Source of the DNA: Adineta vaga
Taxonomy: Eukaryota > Rotifera
Length of the DNA: 64,000 nucleotides
NCBI GenBank assembly: GCA_021613535.1
Contig: CP075494.1
Location: 4,588,001 to 4,652,000 of the forward strand
Direction: 5' to 3'
The position numbers were made by a program, and so were the translations under genes. Under the pieces are notes generated by a model that had not been told where the DNA came from, searched no databases, and saw nothing but the letters and a program-made list of their open reading frames with translations. Of this stretch, positions 54,168 to 64,000 are shown one piece after another; positions within the stretch are counted from its first letter, which is position 1, and the number at the start of each line of letters is the position of its first letter.

Positions 54168-55263
54168 TCAATGGTGAGTTGGTACGTTTCGCCTTGTTAT
54201 ATAAGTCATGAGAATTTGTTGATTTAATATTGTTTGCACTCTCGTACCGCGACAAAATAATCTCTTAATTCTTATTTTTATCTCAGGCATACTAATTAAA
54301 CATATAAATGGCATCAGCAATGGCACAAGATATATTGCGTATGCAAAATAAACCATAGTTAACACTAATAGAAACAATGGATCAAACCAAAGTCGAATCA
54401 AACCAAAGATTGTTAATGGTAAATAGATAATTAGGAAGAGAAATGAAATCAAAAAGATTTGCAATGCAAGTTTACGAGTTGTACGCCAAGTTCGACCTCG
54501 TCGCATCTTAAACTTTTGATGAACAACTCGTATGAAAAGAACAATATTGAAGATAATTGTAAGTACAACTGGAGTAAATGAGCTTAGCATCCAGTCAATC
54601 GTTCCAATTGTACCTTCGTATACGTAGCATGCGCCGATACACCAGAGTTGAGTGTAATCGAAGAACTGTTGACATGGATAGAAAAAGATCAGACTAGTAT
54701 ACCAAATGAAAAGTAAGATCGGTGGTAGAATAATTGGTAGATAATGTTTGAGACGAGTGTTGATGAGTTGTTTGTGAAAGATAAATAAATACCGTTGAAA
54801 TGAAGCGATAGCCATAATCCATCCACTCGTCGTAAATAGAAGATAATTCATAAATATCCAGTATAGACAAAGAGAGGCAGATGATGGAATTACTTGACCG
54901 AAGTAAATATAAATAAGTGTAAGCGGTAGTTCAGTTGTTGTTATAAGAAAATTAGCAACCAATAAACATATTATGCTAAAATTGAAATCATCTATCAAAA
55001 ATTTTTAACAAAAAACTCTATCACCCCTTCTGTTTCTGAGGTTATGTATCAAAGAATAGTTTTTGTACTTACACATGATTATGTTGTTTTTTATATATTT
55101 CTGGTAATCGAATCGAATAATAAAATAGAACTAAACTGCAAATGGTGGAAACGATTTGACAGCTGAGTAAGAAACTAAACTTGATTGTTTTGGAAAACGA
55201 AGGCTCCAGTATGAAATATCCACCATCATCATAATCCGAAGTTTCATTGGAGTTTACTGACAT
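54168..55263 (-). CDS. Rhodopsin-like 7TM receptor
   Basis: Exon 1 (55263-55073) encodes an acidic N-terminus with an N-glycosylation site and TM1 (FLLSCQIVSTICSLVLFYYS). A 96-bp intron (55072-54977/6) splits a Val codon. Exon 2 (54975-54168) gives TM2-TM7, with FQRYLFIFH in place of the DRY box at the end of TM3, the basic third loop (HQKFKMRRGRTWRTTRK) and a short basic tail. Total 332 residues. It is an orphan class A-like receptor at the plasma membrane; the atypical DRY and TM7 suggest a lineage-specific family. A partial copy of its 3' end lies downstream. Confidence 0.83.
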
Positions 55264-55769
55264 GTCTAATATTAGGTTTCCAAGTAAAGGAAATGAGGAT
55301 GTTTGTTCACAAATTGTTTAGATTGAAAGAAAAAATAAATGTGGTGGCGGAAATGACAAGTGATTATATTCTGAAGTTTTAATTATAATTAATGCGTGTG
55401 TTTGATAGATAATTTTATGTTTGAATAAATTCATGTAAAGGAAAGATATTTTTATTCCATGGATGTTTATTTGAATACTCAGTAATATCATGAAATCCAA
55501 GTACTGACGATTTCAAGAAATAATAATTATGTATCTGTTTTGTTAATGAGTTTAATATGATCTTCTTTGAAATTGTTGGTCTTATGCGACATCTGTTATT
55601 TAGTTGTATGTTTAACAGAAAGGACATTCGATAAAGTATCAACCAATCTATGTAATTTCAAGATGTTGTTGTATTACACTTACACTTTCATATTGGATGG
55701 GAATCTTTAGCATCAACAGTTTTTATTAAACAATCCTCGCTTAAATTTCAATTGTTTAATGGTTAGAAA
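55264..55769. other. Divergent intergenic region
   Basis: Upstream region of the receptor gene (minus) and the DUF4336 gene (plus). Short minus ORFs at 55318-55642 are not supported. Confidence 0.4.
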
Positions 55770-56741
55770 ATGGTCGATTCATTTAGAACAACTGAACTAA
55801 GTTTAATCCATCATGATACAAATCTATGGACCTATGAAGGTTCAGTCACAATGTTATACGGTATTTTTCGTCTTCCTACTCGTATGACCATTATTCGTTT
55901 ATCAAAATCAAATCAATTAGTAGTTATATCCCCATTTCCACCAACAGATATATTACAAACATTATTAGCAGAAATTGGTCAGTACATCATATCTATATTT
56001 GTTTAATGATTCATCCTGTCTATTCTTTCTTTAGGAAAAGTTCAATATATAGTTATTCCAAATGAACATCATACTTTTTGGGCTCTAAAATTTCAAGCAC
56101 AATATCCTCATGCTCATTTAATTGCTACACGTGAAATGATGTTCAATGAAAAATTCAATAAACATATCCATGCTTACTTTACGAATGAGGGTTTAGAATA
56201 TAATTCCTATTGTCCTTCGACTAGTACTTTTGAATGGCCATTTCATGAAATTGATTATTATTGTTTTTATCATGTAAATTATATTCATGAAGTTATATTT
56301 TATCATAGATCAACATCCACTGTCATCGTTACTGATTTAGCTTTCAATTATTTTGAGGAATCCATTCATCAAAGAATTCGTGCGCAAGGTTTCCTTTTCC
56401 GATCTTACTTATGGTTAGCAGATGGCTATCGACGTGCTTGCGTTACCAAACCATTTAAATATTTCTTTGCAAATGATAATGAAGCATGTAGAAATGATTT
56501 TGAACAAATGATGATGCGTTATCAAAATTTTAATCGTTTAATTGTTGCACATGGAATGATTATTGAACGTGGAGGTTATGATGCATTCAAATCAGGAACA
56601 TATCAATTCTTTCTTGATTGTTATACACAAAAGAAATCTCGTAAAAACACTCTGTCTGTTACAACTAAGATTGGACTTGTTCTAGTAACGGGTACGATGT
56701 TACTTTATTTAGCTCGGCACTTAGACATTTTCGTCAAGTAA
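55770..56741 (+). CDS. DUF4336 protein with C-terminal membrane helix
   Basis: Exons 55770-55977 and 56035-56741 with a 57-bp intron join in phase into 304 residues. The first half matches the DUF4336 layout, which is related to the metallo-beta-lactamase fold (NLWTYEGSV, FRLPTRMTIIRLS, QLVVISPFPP, VQYIVIPNEHHTFWALKF, YPHAHLIATRE). The HH pair and Glu before the Trp could be a reduced metal site. The second half contains STVIVTDLAFNYF, typical of the family. A C-terminal helix (IGLVLVTGTMLLYLA) anchors the protein to a membrane. Function is unknown; relatives occur in algae, cyanobacteria and bacteria. Confidence 0.75.
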
Positions 56742-56980
56742 TTATCTCTTATGTTTAAAATAGATATAGTCAGATTTAGTATACCAAATATTGGTTGTCC
56801 TAGATATTCATTATTTTTTTAGAAATAAATTACATTTCTATTTGTGTGAATTTTACTGATAAACTGTGTACTCTCTAATCTTTAACAAAGTATGACAGAA
56901 AAATGCTGTTGACAGTTTCTTATTACGAACTAAGAATATAAACATTTACAATTTATTTAAAAATAAAAAAAAAATTCATT

Positions 56981-59900
56981 TTAATGAGATTCATCATTAC
57001 GTTGTTGAGCCATGTTTAGTTTATAATATATTCCTTGTTGTTGAATTAATTGTTGATGATTACCACTTTCTTTGATAACTCCACGATCAACAACACAAAT
57101 TTGTTCAGAATTTTGAATTGTTGTTAAACGATGTGCAATCGTTAAACATGTTCGTCCTTCTTTTGCTTGATCCAAAGCGTCTTGTACAATTTTTTCACTT
57201 TTATTATCTAAAGCTGATGTGGCTTCATCGAGTAGAAGAATTCTTGGTGAACGAACTAATGCTCGAGCAATTGCAACTACAATAGACAGAAATTTACACA
57301 TTCTAATTTCAAAAATGATGTCTTCTATTACTTCGTTGTTTTTGTCCACCAGATAATTGTCCACCTTTAGCACCACATGATGTATTGTAGCCCTTTATAA
57401 AGAAAGAAAAAGAATAAACAATTTAAAATAGAAAAATATTCAATAAACAAAATCAAAAATTACTTCAGGTAAAGACGTAATTAAACTGTGTATATTTGCT
57501 TTCTTCGCTGCAGCTTCAATTTCTTGCTGTGTTATTTGTCTTGTATTATCACCATAAGCAATATTTTCTTGAATCGATAAATTAAATAATATCGGTTCTT
57601 GTTGTACTAAACCAATCATAGATCTTAACCATTGAATATTCAATGTTTTAACATCATGTCCATCAAGTAGAACTTGACCTGTTAATGGATCATAAAAACG
57701 TAATATTAGAGCTACTGTTGTCGATTTTCCACTTCCAGATGGACCAACCAATGCTGTTGTTACACCTGATGGACATTTTAATTTTAAATTACGTAATATT
57801 GGAAGTTTTGGTCGAGCAGGATAACGAAATCGAATATTTCGAAATTCAATATTTCCTTCTATTTTCGACTAAATAAAAGAAAACAAATAATTTTTTCCTG
57901 TCAACATATAAAAAAGAAACTTTTCTTTACAAGTTTAATTCCAGATGTATCATCAGGATCGATCAGTGACAATCGATCATTTAGTTCTAATATACGTTGT
58001 GCACTTTCTTTTCCTTTCGAATAATTTGGAATCATCGATGCACTTCGACCCATTGACATTGTAGCAAACATAATCACATTGAATACTCTATTGTAAAAGA
58101 AAAATGAAATTGACCGAAGATTGTCTGCTAGCAATCTTACTTAAACACATTTTGAAATTCCATTTCTTTTGCTTTAACAAGATCAATACCATAACCAAAT
58201 GCTAATGCATTCACTAGACAACATTTGCTCAATTAATTACTGACAAAGATATGAAATATAAACTTACGAAAATATGTTAATGAATTAGCTAATGAATTTG
58301 AAAATGATGTGTATTGAATACTAATCATTTCATGTCGAAAATCTCGATCGAACGCTTCTTTATATAAACGATTGAAATGCTCTTCTTGATGAAGTGAAAC
58401 AACAGTACGAATATTTTCAATAGCTTGTGTCGCATGCTAAATAACACCATATATATTTTTCATTACAAACAAGATGTAAATAAATAAAACATACTTTGCC
58501 GCCTTCTTCCGCATCAGTCGTTGCTGAACCTTTGGCACCCAATTTCTTCTGACTTTGTTTTCCTTGAACAATACCAGTAAAGACCATTAATGGTGCTAAA
58601 CTTAATAGAACTAATGTCAATTTCCATCCGGCTGTAAAACTAACAACAAGTGCAAATACTAAAGCTCCAACAGCATTTAATATTGCTCCGAGAGTTTGTC
58701 CAGTTAATCCTTTCAATGCTGCTGCATCTGATGATAATCTTGTTACTAATGCACCCAAATTATTTTCATCCAAATCAAACCAACCAATTTCTTGTTTTAA
58801 CATACTTCGAAATGAAATGGCTCGCATACGTGTTGTTAATTCTTCACCTGATTTAGCTAGAGTACTTGATGAAATCATTTGACATATAGCACCACCAACA
58901 CCAATCAAAAATATGACATATGTGTATGTACGTATTTGATCTTCTTGTTTTTGCGGATCTGGTTCAGCTAGTGCACCAAATACTTCAGAAAATACCAATG
59001 CAAATGCCTAAATAAATAGATTTGAATATTCAACATCATTCATGATCATATCAATAGCTTACTGGCATAATTGCTCCAAATACTAATGATGCAATTTCAC
59101 CAACAAGTAAATAATACCATTCAGGTAGATTTAATTTTGCTATTTTAAACATAAAAGGCGTATGAAAGAATGGTTGTTTTTCTTTTGCATTATTATCCAT
59201 ATTATTATCTATATTTTGGCTAACATCCGATGTTATTGATTTGATTGAAGCCATAGATGCTCGTCGCATTGGATTTGATACACTTCGATTTCTTGTTTTC
59301 ATTTCCATTTGTACTTGTTGTGCTAATTCTTCTTCCAGTTGATCATCATGTTCATTTTCTTTGGATTTCTCATTTTCACTTTGAGCATTGACTAATTCAT
59401 AATATAAACCTTTTCGTTCGATCAATTCATTATGTGTACCATATTCAATTACATTTCCACGATCTAAAGTAACGATAACATCAGCATTCCGTATTGTACT
59501 AAGACGATGTGCAATAACAATGGTTGTTCGACCTTGTTTAGCTCGATCCAAAGCATCTTGTACAACCCGTTCACTTTGATTATCTAATGCTGATGTAGCT
59601 TCATCCAGTAATAAGATTTTTGGATTAGAAATCAAAGCTCGTGCAATAGCAACTGAGAGAATAAGAAGAAAAAAACGAACTTTTTTTTTCTCCCTATAAA
59701 GAAGGAAATCAATTCATACCTCGTTGTTTTTGTCCACCACTTAATTTATCTCCTGATGATGTTTTATAATTCTAAAATAAATAATTCTTTGTTATTCAAA
59801 TAAACGATAATTATTAGGAGAGAAAATTTACTTGTGGTAATTGCATTATAAAATCATGTGCATTGGCCATTTTAGCTGCATTTCTAACTTCTTCATCAGT

Positions 59901-62208
59901 CGCATCAGATTTTCCAAATCGAATATTATCTTCAATTGAACCATAGAATAAAACTGGTTCTTGACTTACAATTCCAATATGTGATCGAAGCCATCGTAAA
60001 TTAATTGAACGTATATCACAACCATCTAATAAAATCTTGAAACAAAAAACATAAGAAAATTAGAGAGAAATGAATTCATCATTGAAGTCGTTACTTGTCC
60101 TTGATCTGGATCATATAAACGTTGAATTAATTGAATTGATGTACTTTTTCCACAGCCAGACGAACCGCAAAGTGCAACTGTCTTTCCCGATGGTATTTTC
60201 ATTGTTAAACCATTGAGAATCTAAAAATTAGTTTCATGTCTATTGAAATAGAATTTAAAAAAAAACATCATTAACATACTGGAGCATCTTTTCGTGATGG
60301 ATATTTGAAATGAACATTTTTAAATTCAAGATCTCCTGTAAATGTTGATGGACATTGTCCACTTTCATCTTTTGGATCAATTTTTGATTGCCGATCAATA
60401 ATATCGAAAACATATGCACCTGAACCAGATGCTTCAGCAAATGATTGTAAATTCGGTAAAATCGAAGCTAATGAAAAAGTTGCAGTCAAACATGAAATAA
60501 ATATCTAAATATTAATAAAATATCTATCAAATTTTTGCTTCAATAAATGGAAATATCTAAACATACAACTATCCATTGACCGGCAGAATAATTTTGACAT
60601 TCATTACGAATTAAATATGGTCCATACCAAAATATAATAGCAATACCACCGTACATTACAATATTAACCAATGCTTGAGTAACACCCAACATGAAACCTT
60701 TGCGAATACCAAGACGTTTTCCTTCTTTTAAACTCTTTTCATATCTATTTTTTTAGAAAATACATACGATTGATATTAATAAGAAATATTGTGTGACTGA
60801 ATTATTTACCGATCTCCTTCTTTTTGTTGTCCACTGAATGCTGTAACTGTTCTTATTGCACCTAAAACTTCTTGTGCAACAGAATTTGCTGTACTATATG
60901 CTTGTAATTCCAATGCCGTATAACGAACAATTACCTTTTTTATATTCAAATTACAAACTAGAACATATGTCTTATCGTTAAAAAATCTTACTTTAATTAA
61001 AAGTAGAATCGATAAAATTATCAATGGAGATACGGAAAGAAAGACTAACGTTAATTTCCATCCGGTATAAAGTGAAAAAATTATACTAGCAATAACACGT
61101 GCAACAATGCTAATAAACTCAGCTAAATGTAATCCAATTCCTTCACGCATTATATCAAGATCTTCAACCAGACGACTCGATAATTCTCCTAAAATACAAA
61201 TTTTCTTCTTTTTTTTAAAGAGAAAACAATGATTTTTGAACGAATATTCAAACCTGCATTTCGACAATCAAACCAACCCATTTCTTGTCGCATAATATTT
61301 CCAAAAAGTGCATAACTATAGAAGAAAAACATTAGTTCAACACATACGTTTCTCATTGAGACAGAAAGAAAAAACAAACCGAATCCGACGTATCTGACGT
61401 TCTGCTGTCATCATCTACAACAGATATTAAAATAAAAAAAAAACTTTTTTTTACATTTTTGAAAATCTTTTACCCAAAAACTAAATGCAATCCAATAAAC
61501 GACAAGACTACATGCACCTAATACACAAAACCATTTCACTTTTTCTTTAATCATTGAAAATGGATCTCCAGATGAATGTGATGTCGGAGAACTTTTCAAA
61601 AAAACAAAAACAACGACAAATGAATTGATTGATATTTACAAAGAAATTGTTCGTTACCATTGACTTGATGATGAATTAGTTGATGTGCCCGTTTGTGATA
61701 CACCGAAACTCATTAAACTATTAATAACATCTTGAAATAACCACATCATAACTGGTGTTGCAGCACCGGTTGCCAAAGCTAATATTAACAGAAAGATTTT
61801 CCCAGTATATATATATACACGTAAGAAATATAATAATATTATTTCTAACCTGCAATAGAACCAATAATCATCAATGAAACATCCAATTTATCAGCAAATT
61901 TAAACTAAAAGAAAAAGATTGTTACCGAACAAAAAAGAAACAACCAGATAAATACCTACAATTTCAAAAGTTTTCAATTTTCGACCTTCATTTTTCTTCT
62001 TTTGTTTTGTTACCATTTCATTTTCGTTTTCCTTCTCTACTTTTCCATAATGTATTTTCGGTTCAGTTCCACCACCAAGAAAACTCGGAACTGCAATCGG
62101 CTGCTGATTAATAAATTCTCCTTCATTGTCAACATAACCAGGTAGATGATTAATCTGATCCTGTGCTGGAAAGACTTGTCCATTGAATTTTTCTTTACCA
62201 TTCGCCAT
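56981..62208 (-). CDS. ABCB-type full ABC transporter (MDR/P-glycoprotein-like)
   Basis: A gene of about twenty exons, typical introns about 50-75 bp. The first four exons are 62208-61960, 61904-61850, 61778-61658 and 61591-61474, and their phases agree. Order: cytosolic N-terminus, TM domain 1 (about 61900-60550), nucleotide-binding domain 1 with Walker A (GSSGCGKST near 60150), LSGGQKQR (near 59730) and [11 protein letters not shown] (near 59600), charged linker, TM domain 2 (59100-58000), nucleotide-binding domain 2 with Walker A ([10 protein letters not shown] near 57740), LSGGQKQR (near 57335), [11 protein letters not shown] (near 57215) and the H-loop IAHRL. All ATPase motifs are intact, so it should be an active exporter of lipids, toxins or drugs at the plasma membrane. 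Both halves are in one gene of typical length. Confidence 0.9.
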
Positions 62209-63114
62209 AGTTGCTTTTATTTCATAAAATTGAAATATTTAGTTCATTACCATTGAATGCATTCATTTATATAGTTTGCTATTCTTGTAGCAGAATGTAC
62301 TCATTCTTTCTCGTTCTGCGAGAACGTTTACGTACGATGGTTCATCTAAGTTACTTATTTACTATCGTACTTTGCGTGTGCTGCATGGAAAGGAAAAAAA
62401 CAATTTACTGATGTATTTCAAGTGGAAAAGGATGAGAAAATAAAGTGTGTGAACTCCTCGTACGCTTTTATGAAAAATACTAAAACGTTTTATTGAATCA
62501 ATCGTTTTTCTATACATCTGCACGAACTGTTTCATTTAGTACATAGTGACAACATATTTTTTTAACCTGTCAAGTGTTCTTGAAATATATACTGTGGTAC
62601 TGATCAACAGAAATACAAAATATATGCGTACAAAGTATTATAAAGAACGTGTGAATTGAGGGTATTTTTTCATGTATAATGAAATTGTATTTATGATACT
62701 TCTCACATGGTGAATATTGGTTATATATATTATTCATTTACTTTTGTGTGGATATGCTTGTTTAGAGGACTTCTATACTCTGTGTTGAATGAAGAATTAG
62801 AAAGATATCTTTTTTTTGTCCTCTCTCTCGTTCTTTGAAACTGACAAAGTTTAGTTGTTGCAACACAATCATAAACTCGAAAAATATGCGCTTACAACAA
62901 TCATCCCACAGTATGTTTTGTTGTTTTATCGTCATATCAAAGTCAGTAACTAACAATAATTCTTATCTATCATTTAATGACATAATTTTGTATGATGATG
63001 GTGCAATACAAAGACGTCATACAAAAAATAGTATAAGAAGGTGTTGTCTCTCGTTTTTACGCATAAACCTTTGTTCTTGGCTCAGATCCTATTATTTACA
63101 AATAAAATATTATC
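62209..63114. other. Divergent intergenic region
   Basis: About 0.9 kb between the ABCB gene (minus) and the Ly6-like gene (plus), expected to hold both promoters. ORFs at 62211-62411 and 62762-63167 have no supporting feature; part of the latter overlaps the signal-peptide exon in another frame. Confidence 0.4.
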
Positions 63115-63967
63115 ATGATGAACATTTCATACGTTGTTTTATCAATTTTAATTATATCCATCGGTGAGAATATGAAAAGAATACTGATGAAAGAACTACT
63201 AAATGTTTCTTATAGGTATTAGTGAATGTAGTAATGAAACATCGATTGTGCCTAGTGAACGTGTTGCTTCAAATTGCTATTTTTGTTCAAATTGTCCACG
63301 ACCATTCAATCCATATGCTTCCACTGTTAGTCAAGTTTATTCATCTACAGGATGGTGTACTGTAAGTTTATTGATTTGCATGTATATAGCAACATATTGA
63401 ATAATAAATTTATTTCTAGATGATGAGCAGAGATAGTTCACCTGATGGCGTTTATACTCGAGGTGTTGCTGTACCTGGTCTTTGTACTTATAATGGATGT
63501 GCGTGGAGGATGTACAACGGAGTTAATACATGGATTTGTTGTTGTAATCAAAATTTATGTAATGGAGCATCCATCGCTACTACAACTTATAGACCTGCTG
63601 GTAACACATGTCACTTCTGTTCAACGTGTCCATTACCATTTAATCGATATAGTTCATTAGTTCGTGATACTTATTCTCCAAATGGTTGGTGCACTGTGAG
63701 TGTGTTACTTTCTATTGTTTCTCAAATAAGATTTCTTTGTAGAAAATGAGTACGTCAAGTTCACCCAATGCTATTGCCACTCGTGGTGCTGATCCAGGTG
63801 TTTGCGCTTATAGCGGATGTTCGTGGAAAACGTACAACGGAGTTAATACATATATTTGTTGCTGTCGAACATATCATTGTAATACTGGTATGTCTACAAA
63901 AAAATCAACGATTGGTTTATTAAGTGCCGCATTAACGATGATGTTCGTTGCTCGTAAACATCTTTAA
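63115..63967 (+). CDS. Two-domain Ly6/uPAR-like GPI-anchored protein
   Basis: Exons 63115-63163, 63216-63361, 63420-63695 and 63743-63967 join in phase into 231 residues. Exon 1 gives a signal peptide (MMNISYVVLSILIISIG). Two similar Cys-rich modules follow, each starting with C-x2-C-x2-C (CYFCSNCP / CHFCSTCP), then GWCT, then C.Y.GC.W..YNGVNT.ICCC....CN, the CC-x4-5-CN end typical of three-finger Ly6/uPAR domains. Introns fall at the same place in each module (after GWCT), which shows that the second arose by internal duplication. The C-terminus is hydrophobic (STIGLLSAALTMMFVA), a GPI-anchor signal. Probably a surface protein that binds ligands or modulates receptors; the exact role is unknown. 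Confidence 0.8.
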
Positions 63968-64000
63968 TCATTCTTTATTCTTATATGCTTTTGCATCAGG

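Noticed and set aside
62762-63167. Overlapping ORFs upstream of the Ly6-like gene
   Set aside because: No domains; the signal-peptide exon of the Ly6-like gene lies there in another frame with fitting splice sites.

Overview
The window reads as nuclear DNA of a small, AT-rich, intron-bearing animal genome, most likely a bdelloid rotifer. Three things point there: very short GT-AG introns (mostly 53-66 bp, with a few of 150-205 bp), scattered tracts of the TGTGGG/CCCACA type that matches the published bdelloid telomere repeat, and a gene mix typical of that group. That mix includes an ADP-ribosyltransferase fused to NHL repeats, FMRFamide-like orphan receptors, F-box/LRR families, LDLa/EGF surface proteins and several genes that look bacterial. 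No search was run, so the assignment is an inference.

Layout. 0-5 kb: a 7TM receptor cut by the window edge, a myristoylation-motif transglutaminase-like (KY-type) protein and a 2H phosphoesterase. 6-7.6 kb: a broken F-box/DUF3883 chimera. 8-10.7 kb: the ADP-ribosyltransferase/TPR/NHL protein. 11-14 kb: a receptor pseudogene and an NHL-repeat protein. 14.4-16.5 kb: an intronless GH31 enzyme carrying every sulfoquinovosidase hallmark residue I can check. 18.5-25 kb: a defensin-like peptide, a secreted nucleoside hydrolase, a claudin-like gene lying between inverted repeats that carry telomere-like tracts, a four-exon F-box/LRR gene and a GNAT acetyltransferase.

25.7-35.4 kb: an amidohydrolase pseudogene, then a DUR3-type urea symporter gene split by a complete 5.9-kb Ty3/gypsy LTR retrotransposon (two LTRs identical by eye, 5-bp target duplication, intact gag and pol). 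36-49.6 kb: a broken membrane-protein gene, an MRH-domain protein, a 1229-residue LDLa/EGF protein, an F-box pseudogene, an intact F-box gene, two membrane proteins of uncertain role and an FG-GAP/VCBS-repeat protein. 50.2-51.2 kb: a strongly decayed beta-tubulin pseudogene in what looks like empty DNA. 51.6-64 kb: a B-box/coiled-coil/SPRY-like protein, a 7TM receptor with a duplicated relic of its 3' end nearby, a DUF4336 protein, a many-exon full ABCB (MDR/P-glycoprotein) transporter and a two-domain Ly6/uPAR-like surface protein.

Genes lie on both strands with no operon logic. The genes that recall bacteria (sulfoquinovosidase, 2H phosphoesterase, amidohydrolase relic) have no or few introns. 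Pseudogenes are frequent: about seven relics in 64 kb, ranging from one fresh insertion to heavy decay. The most interesting items are the animal sulfoquinovosidase, the young retrotransposon inside the urea symporter, the inverted-repeat unit around the claudin-like gene and the tubulin relic. I did not find a convincing new multi-gene system.
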